This document shows positions 36,107 to 46,105 of a stretch of 64,000 nt of DNA, piece by piece. The DNA is from CAISCU01 sp943361925 (GTDB taxonomy: Bacteria > Bacteroidota > Bacteroidia > UKL13-3). The position numbers and the translations under genes were made by a program. The stretch is taken from positions 1 to 64,000 of the forward strand of contig CALRIT020000003.1 of the NCBI GenBank assembly GCA_943361925.1, written 5' to 3'. The notes under the pieces were generated by a model. That model made no database searches, had not been told where the DNA came from, and worked only from the letters and a program-made list of their open reading frames with translations. Each line of letters starts with the position of its first letter. The first letter of the stretch is position 1.

Positions 36107-36976
36107 TTAAGAAGCATGAACAGCTTCAACTTCAAATTTTCTTTCTTTTAACAAATAAGCATTTCCTCTCACCAAAATATTCACCTTGATGTTTTCTACG
36201 GAAATCGGTTCTCCTATTGAAACATCAGTGATATTGGTATGACGAATGTCTCTTCCATCAACAATTACAACAGCGCCACTTCCAACAACTTCCAAACGAT
36301 TTCCTGCTGTAATAATCACTCCGGTATCTTCACCCAAACCAATTCCGATACATTGAGGATTACTTGCTACTGCTTGAGCCAAACGATTGAATCTACCTCT
36401 TTTATCAAAATGTGAATCGATAATCACATTTCCAATAAAGGCTAAACCTGTTGTTAGTTTTACTTCGCCTTTTAAATGAGCCAAATCGCTTTTACCTTGA
36501 TAAATCATGGTATTACTCATGGCCATTGCGCCGGCGCTGGTTCCTGCTACTATAAATCCTTCTTCGTCATTAAAACGATCGTGAAGAATCTGATAGATTT
36601 CTGTTCCACCAAAAATACTTGTTAAACGCAATTGGTCACCACCAGAAAACATCACAGCATCACAAGCCTTAATTCTTTCGATATATTCAGGAATTGTAAC
36701 CTCTTCACGTTTTTTGATGTGCATGATACCAATATTCGTACAGCCAATTTTTCCAAAAGCACTTAGGTAATTTTCGCCAACTTCTTCTGGAATTGAAGAA
36801 GCTGTTGTAATCACTTCAATGCGTTTTTCGGGACCACCTACTTCATCCACAATTCTTTTTAGAATTCCCAATTCAAAAAAATTGAGACGGTTTCTTTGTA
36901 CAAATCCTGTTTCTAAATCAGTTCCTTTATCCTCTGCTCCGCCAATGGAGATGAGCTTTCCTTTAGGTAATTCCAA
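36107..36976 (-). CDS. cphB: Cyanophycinase
   Basis: 289 residues of peptidase family S51. It starts GKLISIGGAEDKG, has FSGGDQLRLTSIFGGTE (with the GGDQ substrate motif) and the serine nucleophile in VAGTSAGAMAMS (Ser147), then SHFDKRGRFNRLAQAVAS and GLGEDTGVII, all typical of cyanophycinase. It hydrolyses cyanophycin (poly-Asp with Arg side chains) to beta-Asp-Arg dipeptides. No signal peptide, so the intracellular form that mobilises the stored polymer. It is convergent with the asparaginase/lipoprotein pair and cphA lies 6 kb away. Confidence 0.93.
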   Translation of the reverse strand: MELPKGKLISIGGAEDKGTDLETGFVQRNRLNFFELGILKRIVDEVGGPEKRIEVITTASSIPEEVGENYLSAFGKIGCTNIGIMHIKKREEVTIPEYIERIKACDAVMFSGGDQLRLTSIFGGTEIYQILHDRFNDEEGFIVAGTSAGAMAMSNTMIYQGKSDLAHLKGEVKLTTGLAFIGNVIIDSHFDKRGRFNRLAQAVASNPQCIGIGLGEDTGVIITAGNRLEVVGSGAVVIVDGRDIRHTNITDVSIGEPISVENIKVNILVRGNAYLLKERKFEVEAVHAS

Positions 36977-37057
36977 AATCTTTAGCTAAAATGTTGAGGC
37001 GGCAAAGAAAACCAAAAACTTTTAATACAAAACCAGGAATTCTCCCAAAACTACATT

Positions 37058-37522
37058 TTAAGCCAAATTTGTACGCTCATTTAGTGCTTTTAAATACAAA
37101 TATTTATCCCTACCAATGCTCAAATAATAAAAGATTGATTTCCCTTTTGTAATCACTAAATCCCTTACCAGCCAAAGAGATAGCAATACCAACCACGACT
37201 TAAATGGTATCTCTCCAAAGAAATAAACGGAAGTTATCAAGACAGCAAAACTTAACCCTGTTAATATTTTTTCTAATAAGCCAAATTCTACATTACATCC
37301 CAATTGAATAATCTTAGTTTCATTTTCAGCAATTTCCAATTCCAAAACCGGGCTTTTTGTCCAATCGATATTGGCCGAAAGTGCAATTTTTCCTGCTTCA
37401 ACTTCTACCTTTTGTTCTTGTCCATCTGCTATAGAAACTTTCTTTAAACCATTGATGTCAACATCAATTTTTCTGAATTTATTGGCCCACTGAGAGGATC
37501 TTTTGATGATTAAATATGCCAT
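37058..37522 (-). CDS. Hypothetical membrane protein with beta-rich N-terminal domain
   Basis: 154 residues. The first 75 residues look like a small beta-sandwich (SSQWANKFRKIDVDINGLKKVSIADGQ ... LELEIAENETKIIQLGC), and two hydrophobic helices follow (KILTGLSFAVLITSVYFFG and SWLVLLSLWLVRDLVI). A PEGA-like or stress-related cytoplasmic domain on a membrane anchor is possible, but I do not recognise a family. It is six bases downstream of the lipoprotein gene at 37529 and 81 bases upstream of cphB, all on the minus strand. Confidence 0.65.
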   Translation of the reverse strand: MAYLIIKRSSQWANKFRKIDVDINGLKKVSIADGQEQKVEVEAGKIALSANIDWTKSPVLELEIAENETKIIQLGCNVEFGLLEKILTGLSFAVLITSVYFFGEIPFKSWLVLLSLWLVRDLVITKGKSIFYYLSIGRDKYLYLKALNERTNLA

Positions 37523-37528
37523 TTGTAA

Positions 37529-38155
37529 TTAATTAATTTGTTGAATAATAAGTTGCTCTCCTTTCGGATTGGTATAATGAAACCGGGTAAATCCTAAAGT
37601 TTCATCGTAAATAAAATCAGCATAAAAAATACCTTTTGAAGTTTGAGATTTTGACTTCACTACACAATTAGAATCAGTTTTAATTAGTTCATAAAAAGAT
37701 ATAACCTCTTTTCCATTTTCTTTTGATGCGTAGGTTCCCAAATCTAATTTCGACTCAAACTTAAGTGAATCTTTTAAAGGCAATTTCACTTTTGGGAATG
37801 GAGAAAACTCAGTAAAATCAACATATCCTTTAAATCTTGGTGGATGTAACCACACTTCATCCTTTGATTTAACAATGCCTGATGTTTCGATTTGTTGTTC
37901 GAGATTTGTTGTATTTTCATTTACCCGAATTGTTCTAAAATATTCCCAAGTTATTTTTTGCTGAACCAAAAAAAAGGTCTCATCATATTCTTTGTAAACC
38001 AATGAATCAGATTGCACAAGCTGGTTATCTGAATTATAAAAATCGGCTTTATAAACTTTTGTTAAAAGCGGTTTGACTTGAACTTCATAACGACAAGAGC
38101 CCAAAATCAACAAGAAAAAACAGAGGAATAATTTTGTATTAAAATTGAAATACAT
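37529..38155 (-). CDS. Hypothetical lipoprotein
   Basis: 208 residues with a hydrophobic signal and lipobox LILGSCRY (Cys21). The mature protein is beta-rich (EVWLHPPRFKGYVDFTEFSPFPKVKLPL, GFTRFHYTNPKGEQLIIQQ) and resembles envelope lipoproteins of unknown function in Bacteroidota. It starts 11 bases after the T9SS esterase stop and ends six bases before the next gene, so 40041 to 37058 reads as one operon. Confidence 0.7.
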   Translation of the reverse strand: MYFNFNTKLFLCFFLLILGSCRYEVQVKPLLTKVYKADFYNSDNQLVQSDSLVYKEYDETFFLVQQKITWEYFRTIRVNENTTNLEQQIETSGIVKSKDEVWLHPPRFKGYVDFTEFSPFPKVKLPLKDSLKFESKLDLGTYASKENGKEVISFYELIKTDSNCVVKSKSQTSKGIFYADFIYDETLGFTRFHYTNPKGEQLIIQQIN

Positions 38156-38166
38156 GTTGTTAAAAT

Positions 38167-40041
38167 TTAGTGTTGAATCAATATTCTTTTTGAACTAACA
38201 GAATCATTACTTACGAATTGAACAATATACATTCCATTAGCTAAATGAGAAGTATTGACTGTTTGAACGCCCAATTCAGGCTTTGTTTCAGAAACCAATT
38301 TACCTTCCAAATCCAAAAACCTAATGCTTTCTACTTTTTCAAGATTAAAGCTAAAACTTTCATTGGCAGGATTTGGATAAACAATGAAATGAGTTTCTGA
38401 TTTTTTAACTTGATTCACCGACATCAAATCTTCACCCAATGAAAAATTATCAATGTTTAAAACGCCACCCATTCCAGAAATACAATTGAATCTAAAAAAG
38501 ACATTATTTGACTTTGCATATGCTGATAAATCAATGATTTCTCTTCTCCATTCATTTTCATTTGGAACAAAATCTAATTGAGAAATATTTACTGGATTAA
38601 GCATAGGATTTGCAGTTGTTGCTAATTCCTTTCCGCCCTTTTTATAAATTGTTTTGTAAGATAAACCGCAGTCTGATGAAACCTGCAATTCAAGTGTATC
38701 AGCAAAAATAGTGTCGTTGGCAAAATAAGGAGCAGTGTATTTTGTATAGTTAAAAGCAACATCAAAACTTACTGTTTTTTTATCGAGTTGATTCAAATTA
38801 AATGATTTTGATACTATCGATTCTACACTATTATTTGTATAGAAAAACAAGATAGAATTATACGTTCCAAATGATGAACTACCTGATTTTTTCGCCGTAT
38901 TATCCAAATACCAATCAAACAAACTTCCACGCTTTTGAATCTCCCAGTTTTTTGTATTCTCGAATCCATCTTTAAAAACACCATCAACAAGAATTGGACT
39001 TAAACTAAGCAATTGAAGTTTAGAATTATTAGTTGAATCTAAGTCTGCATTTTCAATTTTTACTGTGTATCCAGACTCCTGTTTATTTACTGGAGTAAAA
39101 TCAAATGTTACTTTTACATGTTCATTAGGTTTAATTGAAACAGTATAGGTTTTTTCAAAAGTTTCAGCTCCAATTTTAACACTCAATTTTGTCGAATTCA
39201 CAGTGCTTGTTCCATTGTTTCTAATAAAACAATCAGCATAAACCGTATTCCCACATGCATTAACTGGAGATTTAACATCAAATAAGTCTAAATCATTTGA
39301 GCTTACAATTTTTGTATCGAAAAAGTTGAGACACTTTCTAATTTGTGCATTAACAGCAATGTTATGAGACATATTACTGATCTTTTGATGATAAACCGAT
39401 GCATTGTTTAATTTAAAAATTTTAACCAGTTCTTCATTTATATCAAAATAAGTTGCATCCTGCATGCCAACCGACAAAAAAATGGGAATGTTTTTGCTAT
39501 TGGAATAGTTATAAATCAAACTCGCATCTGGTTTATTTTCTAAATCCTGAACGCCTTGAATAGCTGGAGTATTTAACAAAAGACCCTTATACTTTTCAGG
39601 ATGATCGAGACCCAATTTTAAGGCACTTCTTCCACCAAGTGAAAAACCTTGAAGAAGGATGTTTCCAGAGTTGATATTGTAATTTTTCTTACAATCTTCT
39701 ATGGCAATATCAATAAAAGCTTCGTCACCTTTTGGACTAAAAAAATCACTGAAATAGTCGTTTCCACCGTCAGGAAAAACAAAAATAGTATTGATAAAAA
39801 TTGTGTTCCATGTTAAACTATTAAGAATACCACTTCTGTAGTTTGCGGAATTATCACCCGAACCATGAAGGCAAACAATTAATCCATATTGTTTACTAGC
39901 ATCATAATTAGTAGGAACATAATAAGAAACTTGTCTACTTTCATTATTAAACATAATTTGTTTATTAAAAGAACCTGTTTGTGCTTTTAAGCTGATAAGA
40001 GCAAAAAAGCAAAGAAATGAAGTAAGGATAAATTGTTTCAT
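38167..40041 (-). CDS. Secreted esterase-like alpha/beta hydrolase with T9SS sorting domain
   Basis: 624 residues. After a signal peptide ending SLKAQ, residues 25-245 form an esterase D / feruloyl-esterase-like hydrolase: VCLHGSGDN (oxyanion region), FVFPDGGNDYF, and the nucleophile elbow QGFSLGGRSAL with Ser134; a SHNIAVNAQ histidine segment closes the domain. A CARDB-like beta domain (NGTSTVNSTKLSVKIG), a jelly-roll-like part and a C-terminal type A sorting domain (FIVYPNPANESFSFN) follow. It is expected at the surface or in the medium, cleaving an ester in a polymer; the substrate is unknown. Confidence 0.82.
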   Translation of the reverse strand: MKQFILTSFLCFFALISLKAQTGSFNKQIMFNNESRQVSYYVPTNYDASKQYGLIVCLHGSGDNSANYRSGILNSLTWNTIFINTIFVFPDGGNDYFSDFFSPKGDEAFIDIAIEDCKKNYNINSGNILLQGFSLGGRSALKLGLDHPEKYKGLLLNTPAIQGVQDLENKPDASLIYNYSNSKNIPIFLSVGMQDATYFDINEELVKIFKLNNASVYHQKISNMSHNIAVNAQIRKCLNFFDTKIVSSNDLDLFDVKSPVNACGNTVYADCFIRNNGTSTVNSTKLSVKIGAETFEKTYTVSIKPNEHVKVTFDFTPVNKQESGYTVKIENADLDSTNNSKLQLLSLSPILVDGVFKDGFENTKNWEIQKRGSLFDWYLDNTAKKSGSSSFGTYNSILFFYTNNSVESIVSKSFNLNQLDKKTVSFDVAFNYTKYTAPYFANDTIFADTLELQVSSDCGLSYKTIYKKGGKELATTANPMLNPVNISQLDFVPNENEWRREIIDLSAYAKSNNVFFRFNCISGMGGVLNIDNFSLGEDLMSVNQVKKSETHFIVYPNPANESFSFNLEKVESIRFLDLEGKLVSETKPELGVQTVNTSHLANGMYIVQFVSNDSVSSKRILIQH

Positions 40042-40175
40042 GATAGTGTTGATTTATGATTCAAAACTAACTTCATGAAAAAATGAGAATCACCGGAATT
40101 TGTAGAATACCATTTTCAACTCATCAAATTACATTCAGACTTTGCGGATGATAATTTACAATGAATAGAAATTTC

Positions 40176-42029
40176 TTATCTATATGGCAATTCCAGTATG
40201 ACTTTGGTTCCAACGCCAATACCTTTTTCAACTAAGTCAATAATTTCCAATTTGTATTGACCATCAAGCATAATCAACCTTTCTTTTATATTAGGGATTG
40301 CAGCAGAGCTATAATGTATTGTCTTTTTTGCTTTGATTTCTAAGGCTTTTTTCCTTCCAACTCCATTATCGCTTAATTCACAAAGCACCTTTTCACCAGC
40401 TAAACTCAATTGAAGAATCAATTCTCCGCCATCTTCCTGCCTGTTGATTAAACCATGTCCAATTGCATTTTCAATCAAAGGTTGTAGAATCATTCCCGGT
40501 ATTTCATAAACTCCATTTTCGAGTTCCGGATCTACAAAAATGCGATACCCAAAACATTTCTCGAAGCGAATGGATTCAAGCTCTATATACAAACGAATTT
40601 GTTGTAATTCATCTTCAACAGGAATATAAAGTTTAGAGGAATTTTCCATCACCAACCTCATAAGTTTAGCAAAATCAGAAAGGTATTCGTAAGCACGTTC
40701 TTTCTTGTTGTTCAACACAAAATTTTGCGCAGTATTTATACAATTAAAAACAAAATGCGGATTCATCTGAGCCTTCAAGGCAAACATCTTGGCTTCAGCA
40801 ATTTTTGCATTCAGTTCGGCACGTTTTATTTTATCTGTTTGATTACGTTTTTGCCAGAAAATCCAGATGAGTGCAGCCGATAAAATCAATACAAAAAGTA
40901 AAGCAATAGAATAAAACAGAAAATGCTGTGCTTTGCCATCTGCTTCTAGTTTAGCCGATTTCAAACGTTCAATTTCCACTTCCTTTTCGGCACTTTTATA
41001 CTTTTCTTCGGCTTCGGTAATTTGTTCGAAATTATTAATACTATCCAGATACAATTTCAAATCAATAAATTCAATTTGTGCCTTATAGCCTAATTCATAA
41101 TTCTTTAAACCGCCATAAACCTGACCCAATAAATCGTATCCAGTTAGAAGTACTTCTTTGTGGTCTATTTCTTTTGCTCTTTCTATTCCTTTTTTAACAT
41201 GAAATTCAGCTTCATTGTATTTACCAATTTTGAAATAAAAACTTCCAACACCAACCTCAACCATCGGCGGAACTAAACCATCTGGTGTTTTTTCCATGAA
41301 CATTTTTAAGGAAAGGTCAAAATAATAACCTGCACTATCGAATGAATTGAAAGCAAGAAAAGATTCAGCAATATTGTAATAAGCATAACCAAGCCAATAA
41401 TAACTCTTTTGTATTTCGCGCAGTATTGCAGTTTTTTTAAAATATACAATTGCTTTCTTGTGGTTTTTAGATTCTGAATATAATACTCCTAAATTATTGT
41501 AACACATATCGATTTTAGTGGTATCACCAAGCCTCAAAAAATAATTAGCAGAAAGAGTCAAGTACCTTTCAGAATCCTTATATCTCTTAAATCTTAAACT
41601 AACCAATCCAATTCTATTGAAGGTGTTCGCTAAACCTGAAGAATCGCCTATCCTTTTTTGTATTGATTCAACATTCCTTAACAACATTAATCCTTCTTCA
41701 TACTTTCCAACGTAATTTTTAAACCAGGCACGTAGGCCCATCGAACGAGCCATCCCATATTCAAATTCAGTTTTTTTACATTCTTCCTCATAGGCCATAA
41801 GTAGGTTTGTAGCTGAATCTCTTTGTGTGCTACTCAGTTTATTTATATAAAAAAGGTATTTATCATTGTGCTTTTTAGGATCATTTTCCTTTAAAGCTAC
41901 ATTCAATAAACTATCTAAACTCCCAGCCTGAACGCCAACAATATCAAACAGAAAAAAAGAAAAAAACAGGATTAAACAGAAATGCCTTAAACAAGATTCA
42001 CTTCTATATTTATTTAAAATTTGATTCAT
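40176..42029 (-). CDS. LytS-type sensor histidine kinase with TPR sensor
   Basis: 617 residues: signal segment, about 320 residues of tetratricopeptide repeats in the periplasm (RIGLVSLRFKRYKDSERYL, NNLGVLYSESKNHKKAI, YYNIAESFLAFNSFDSAGYYF), a coiled-coil, one membrane helix (FLFYSIALLFVLILSAALIWIF), then a His_kinase (LytS-like) domain with QMNPHFVFNCINT as phosphorylation site, QPLIENAIGHGL as N-box and a DNGVGR G-box. It phosphorylates the LytTR regulator encoded upstream with a nine-base gap. The signal sensed is unknown. Confidence 0.92.
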   Translation of the reverse strand: MNQILNKYRSESCLRHFCLILFFSFFLFDIVGVQAGSLDSLLNVALKENDPKKHNDKYLFYINKLSSTQRDSATNLLMAYEEECKKTEFEYGMARSMGLRAWFKNYVGKYEEGLMLLRNVESIQKRIGDSSGLANTFNRIGLVSLRFKRYKDSERYLTLSANYFLRLGDTTKIDMCYNNLGVLYSESKNHKKAIVYFKKTAILREIQKSYYWLGYAYYNIAESFLAFNSFDSAGYYFDLSLKMFMEKTPDGLVPPMVEVGVGSFYFKIGKYNEAEFHVKKGIERAKEIDHKEVLLTGYDLLGQVYGGLKNYELGYKAQIEFIDLKLYLDSINNFEQITEAEEKYKSAEKEVEIERLKSAKLEADGKAQHFLFYSIALLFVLILSAALIWIFWQKRNQTDKIKRAELNAKIAEAKMFALKAQMNPHFVFNCINTAQNFVLNNKKERAYEYLSDFAKLMRLVMENSSKLYIPVEDELQQIRLYIELESIRFEKCFGYRIFVDPELENGVYEIPGMILQPLIENAIGHGLINRQEDGGELILQLSLAGEKVLCELSDNGVGRKKALEIKAKKTIHYSSAAIPNIKERLIMLDGQYKLEIIDLVEKGIGVGTKVILELPYR

Positions 42030-42038
42030 TCTGATTTC

Positions 42039-42797
42039 TTATTTCAATGCCAATAATTCTAAAAACTCATCTTTTCTTGTTTTGCTGATGCTGAATTCGT
42101 TGTTATCCTCCATAATTACAGAACCACCTGCAGATTTGCTGATTCTTTTGATGTATTTGAGGTTGATAAATGTTGAATTGTGAATCCTGAAAAATCCATA
42201 AGAATCAAGTACACTTTCATAAAACTTTAGGCTTTTTGATGTGGTGATTTTCTGCTGATTTTTGAGATGGAATATGGTATAACTTCCATCAGCGAGTAGG
42301 TAAAGAATATCACTCACTTTTATAAAATCGTATCCATCGGCAATGGCAACTGTAATCTTGTGTTCGTTTTTATCGGGAGTTAAAAAATTGCCGAACATCT
42401 GTTTCACTTTCAAATTCTCTTCTTGCTTTTCCTCCTTGTTTTCAAGTTTTACCAATAAGGCTTTAAGGTCGGAAATACCAGCAGGTTTGATGATATAATC
42501 CAATGCAGAAAACTTAATTGCTTTTAAAGCAAATTCTTCGTGGGCTGTAACAAATGCTACATGAAACTGAATAGAATCGAATTTTTCCAAAAGCTGAAAT
42601 CCGTTTTCACTACCCATTTCAATATCTAGAAAAACCAGTTGGGGTTTACTTAAATTGATGCCATTGAATGCATCATTGATATTGTTTGCCGTTCCAACAA
42701 TCTCTACATTGGTAAAAAAGGATGTCAATGATTTACTCAAAGTCTCAAGGGCTCTGGGTTCATCATCAACAATAAAAACTGAAATGCTCTTTTCCAT
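42039..42797 (-). CDS. LytTR family response regulator
   Basis: 252 residues. Receiver domain (1-120): acidic pair Asp11/Asp12, phospho-acceptor Asp58 in LVFLDIEMGS, Thr in FVTAHEEFALKAI and Lys in YIIKPAG. The C-terminal LytTR DNA-binding domain (about 150-250) has KVSDILYLLADGSYTIFHL and FFRIHNSTFINLKYI, standard signatures. It is the first gene of the two-component operon. It is divergent from cphA across a 225-base gap, so cphA could be a target, but that is only position-based inference. Confidence 0.93.
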   Translation of the reverse strand: MEKSISVFIVDDEPRALETLSKSLTSFFTNVEIVGTANNINDAFNGINLSKPQLVFLDIEMGSENGFQLLEKFDSIQFHVAFVTAHEEFALKAIKFSALDYIIKPAGISDLKALLVKLENKEEKQEENLKVKQMFGNFLTPDKNEHKITVAIADGYDFIKVSDILYLLADGSYTIFHLKNQQKITTSKSLKFYESVLDSYGFFRIHNSTFINLKYIKRISKSAGGSVIMEDNNEFSISKTRKDEFLELLALK

Positions 42798-43022
42798 GCT
42801 TAATTTTAACTTTTAAATATAAGAAATTCAGTAAAGCCTTTACATTTTTCATAAATTTTAGTTGAATAAAGTAAAAAATCTGCGGCGAAAATTGTCAAGA
42901 TTACCAATGAAATTAATAAAGGCGGCCATAAATTGGTAATTGACTTATTAATTATTTATAATTGTTTATGAAGCCCTTCCAAAAGGAACTAAATGGCTTT
43001 TAAAAATAACAATCCCTTTATC

Positions 43023-45677
43023 ATGAGAATACTAGATATTAAAGTTATGCGTGGCCCAAATTACTGGAGTGTACGTCGCCACAAACTCATTCAAATGCGT
43101 CTTGATCTTGAAGACTTAGAACAAAAACCAACCAATGTAATTGAGGGATTTTCGGAAAGATTGGAAGCAAAATTTCCAAGTATGTATTCTCATAGATGCT
43201 CGGAAAGTACAGCAGGTGGTTTTTTTAAACGTGTTAGAGAAGGTACCTGGATGGGCCATGTTATTGAACATATTGCTTTAGAACTACAAACTTTGGCCGG
43301 AATGGATTGTGGTTTTGGAAGAACCAGAAGCGCTTCGAAAGAAGGTGTTTACAATGTGGTTTTTAATTACATGGAAGAAAAAGCCGGTATTTATGCCGCA
43401 AGAGCTGCTGTAAAGGTTGCTGAATATTTAATTTCGGGAGAAGAATTTTCTTTAGATGAAGACATTCAAACATTAAGAGAAATTCGAGAAGATGAACGTC
43501 TGGGACCAAGTACCGGTTGTATAGTTGATGAAGCTGTTGCCAGAGGAATTCCTTATATCCGTTTAAATAAACGCTCATTGGTTCAGTTGGGATATGGTAT
43601 CAACCAAAAGAGAATTCGTGCAACTATTGCCAGCACCACAGGAAGTATTGCTGTTGATATTGCATGTGATAAAGAAGAAACAAAAAATCTACTTGAAGCC
43701 GCAGAAATTCCGGTGCCAAAAGGAAGAATTGTTTATACAGAAGAAGGTTTACAAGCTGCCATAGAAAGTATTAAATATCCAATTGTTACCAAACCTGTTG
43801 ATGGAAACCATGGTAAAGGAGCTACAACTGATATTCGTAATTATGAAGATGCTGTTAGAGGTTTGGAAGCTGCTAAAAAATATTCACGTGGTGTAATTGT
43901 TGAGCGTTTTATTACCGGACAGGATCACCGCGTTTTAGTTATCAATTACAAATTTGTTGCTGCAGCCATTCGCAAACCTGCTGCGGTTACGGGTGATGGA
44001 AAACACACAATTCAGGAGCTCATTGATATCACCAACCTTGACCCAAGAAGAGGTTATGGACATGAAAAAACATTAACATCAATTAAGGTTGATGATTTTA
44101 CCATGGATATCCTGAACAAAAAAGGATTAACACTGGATTCAGTGCTTCCAAAAGATGAAGAATTATGGTTGAAACCTACTGCCAATTTAAGTACTGGTGG
44201 AACTGCAACTGATGTTACAGATATGGTTCATCCTGATAATATTTTTATGTGTGAAAGGATTGCCCGCATTATTGGTTTAGATATTTGTGGAATTGATATC
44301 ATGGCTGAAAATTTATCGGAGCCTGTATCTGAAAATGGTGGTGCGATTTTAGAAGTAAATGCAGCTCCGGGTTTCAGAATGCATATCGACCCAGCCATTG
44401 GTTTACCAAGAAATGTGGCTGAACCTGTAATTGATATGTTGTATCCTCCGGGAAGCTCTGCAAGAATTCCGATTATCGCCGTTACCGGAACAAATGGTAA
44501 AACAACCACCACACGTTTAATGGCTCATATGGTAAAAACCATGGGACATAAAGTTGGATATACCACCACAGATGGTATTTATATCCAAAACCAAATGATG
44601 ATGCGTGGTGATTGCACAGGCCCCATGAGTGCAGAATTTGTATTAAAAGACCCTACAGTTGATTTTGCTATTTTGGAATGTGCAAGAGGTGGAATTTTAA
44701 GATCGGGTTTAGGTTTTCATAATTGTGATATTGCTATTGTAACCAATGTGGCAGAAGACCATTTAGGACTTTCTGATATTGATACCATTGAACAATTAAC
44801 GAGAGTAAAATCTGTAGTTCCGGAAAGTGTTTTACCTGGTGGTTATGCTATTTTGAATGCTGATAATAAATGGTCGGCATCGATGGCAAAAGAATTAAAA
44901 TGTAAAGTTGCTTATTTCTCGATGGATGAAAACAATCCATTATTGAAAAAGCATATTGAAGGAGGCGGATTGGCTGCCATTTACGAAAACGGATATGTAA
45001 CCATTAGCAAAGGAACCTGGAAAATCAGGGTTGAAAAAGCGGTGAATATTCCTTTGACTTATGGCGGAAGAGCCTTGTATAATGTACAAAATATACTTCC
45101 AACCTTATTGGCAGGATTTGTAAGAAACTTCAAGATTGAAGACATGCGTATTGCGCTACAAACTTTCATTCCGGGACCAGCACAAACACCTGGAAGGATG
45201 AATATCTTCAGGTTTAAAAACTTTGAAGTGATGGTAGATTACGCACACAATGCAGCAGGTTTTACAGCCATTGCCGATATGTTATCTAAAATTGAATCGC
45301 ACCATGTAGGGATTATTGCCGGAGTTGGCGACAGAAGAGATGAAGATACAATAGCATTAGGAAAACTGGCAGCAACGATGTTCAATGAAGTGATTATTCG
45401 TCAGGATAAAAACCTAAGAGGAAGAACCGAACAAGAAATCATTGATTTGATGATGAAAGGAATTAGTGAAGTAGATCCGAACAAAAAAGTAACTGTGATT
45501 AAAAAGGAAACAGAAGCCATTGATTACGCCATTAAAAATGCGAGCAAAAACAGCTTCATTACTATTTGCAGTGATGTAGTTCCAGATGCCCTCGACCAAA
45601 TCATGAAACTCAAAGAAATGGACGATGCCGGCGAAATGGAATTCGGCAAATTTGAGCGAAGTGAAGTAGCAGAATAA
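43023..45677 (+). CDS. cphA: Cyanophycin synthetase
   Basis: About 884 residues. CphA polymerises Asp and Arg into cyanophycin with ATP and no ribosome. The N-terminus MRILDIKVMRGPNYWSVRR is typical and favours the ATG at 43023 over one ten codons upstream. An ATP-grasp domain spans about residues 210-470 (VTKPVDGNHGKGATTDI, ERFITGQDHRVLVIN, LEVNAAPGFRMHIDPA), followed by a Mur-ligase-like domain with P-loop AVTGTNGKTTTTRLM (near residue 495), LECARGGILRSGLG, TNVAEDHLG and VDYAHN. Length fits the CphA family. It ends at a long terminator and appears monocistronic. Confidence 0.94.
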   Translation: MRILDIKVMRGPNYWSVRRHKLIQMRLDLEDLEQKPTNVIEGFSERLEAKFPSMYSHRCSESTAGGFFKRVREGTWMGHVIEHIALELQTLAGMDCGFGRTRSASKEGVYNVVFNYMEEKAGIYAARAAVKVAEYLISGEEFSLDEDIQTLREIREDERLGPSTGCIVDEAVARGIPYIRLNKRSLVQLGYGINQKRIRATIASTTGSIAVDIACDKEETKNLLEAAEIPVPKGRIVYTEEGLQAAIESIKYPIVTKPVDGNHGKGATTDIRNYEDAVRGLEAAKKYSRGVIVERFITGQDHRVLVINYKFVAAAIRKPAAVTGDGKHTIQELIDITNLDPRRGYGHEKTLTSIKVDDFTMDILNKKGLTLDSVLPKDEELWLKPTANLSTGGTATDVTDMVHPDNIFMCERIARIIGLDICGIDIMAENLSEPVSENGGAILEVNAAPGFRMHIDPAIGLPRNVAEPVIDMLYPPGSSARIPIIAVTGTNGKTTTTRLMAHMVKTMGHKVGYTTTDGIYIQNQMMMRGDCTGPMSAEFVLKDPTVDFAILECARGGILRSGLGFHNCDIAIVTNVAEDHLGLSDIDTIEQLTRVKSVVPESVLPGGYAILNADNKWSASMAKELKCKVAYFSMDENNPLLKKHIEGGGLAAIYENGYVTISKGTWKIRVEKAVNIPLTYGGRALYNVQNILPTLLAGFVRNFKIEDMRIALQTFIPGPAQTPGRMNIFRFKNFEVMVDYAHNAAGFTAIADMLSKIESHHVGIIAGVGDRRDEDTIALGKLAATMFNEVIIRQDKNLRGRTEQEIIDLMMKGISEVDPNKKVTVIKKETEAIDYAIKNASKNSFITICSDVVPDALDQIMKLKEMDDAGEMEFGKFERSEVAE

Positions 45678-45680
45678 ATG

Positions 45681-45719
45681 AAAAAGCCCTTTAGTAGAAA
45701 ATGCTGAAGGGCTTTTTTT
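45681..45719 (+). terminator. Terminator after cphA
   Basis: AAAAAGCCCTT ... AAGGGCTTTTTTT; with G-U pairs the stem extends inward over TAGTA/TGCTG to a GAAAA loop. Confidence 0.9.
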
Positions 45720-45790
45720 GTGAGTGTGGATTTAGATTATGAAACTTAAAACTGTCTGAGAACCTAGCAAAAACCTTTGTTATGCAATTG

Positions 45791-46105
45791 TCAATATTGC
45801 CTGTCTAAAAACGTTTTCACAACTGCGGCAACATTGTCTTTCGTAATTCCTTTTGCTAAGCAGTATTTTCCGTTTAACCAATGGTTCAAAAGCTTACTTC
45901 CTTTACTTGCATTACAAGAACCACAACAAAGCGCAATATTATCGGGCCCATTAATTCTAATATCATTGATAATATGTTCCCAAGTAGGTCTTGTTTTGTA
46001 AGTAAATGTGGAATGAATAAATGAAATTCCACAATAAACACAATTCTTGTCCCTAGCTTTAACTAGCTCCTCAACGTTTTTCGGTATTCCCCAACGATTT
46101 GCCAT
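45791..46105 (-). CDS. HNH endonuclease
   Basis: 104 residues. The treble-clef HNH fold is recognisable: zinc cysteines NCVYCG (Cys22/Cys25) and CCGSCN (Cys61/Cys64), the first catalytic His in TWEHI (His44), the central Asn in NGPDNIALC (Asn56) and the last HNH-position Asn65 before ASKGSK. A metal-dependent nicking or cutting activity on DNA is expected. The start codon is immediately next to the stop of the PD-(D/E)XK-like gene, with no gap, so the two are co-translated. Confidence 0.87.
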   Translation of the reverse strand: MANRWGIPKNVEELVKARDKNCVYCGISFIHSTFTYKTRPTWEHIINDIRINGPDNIALCCGSCNASKGSKLLNHWLNGKYCLAKGITKDNVAAVVKTFLDRQY

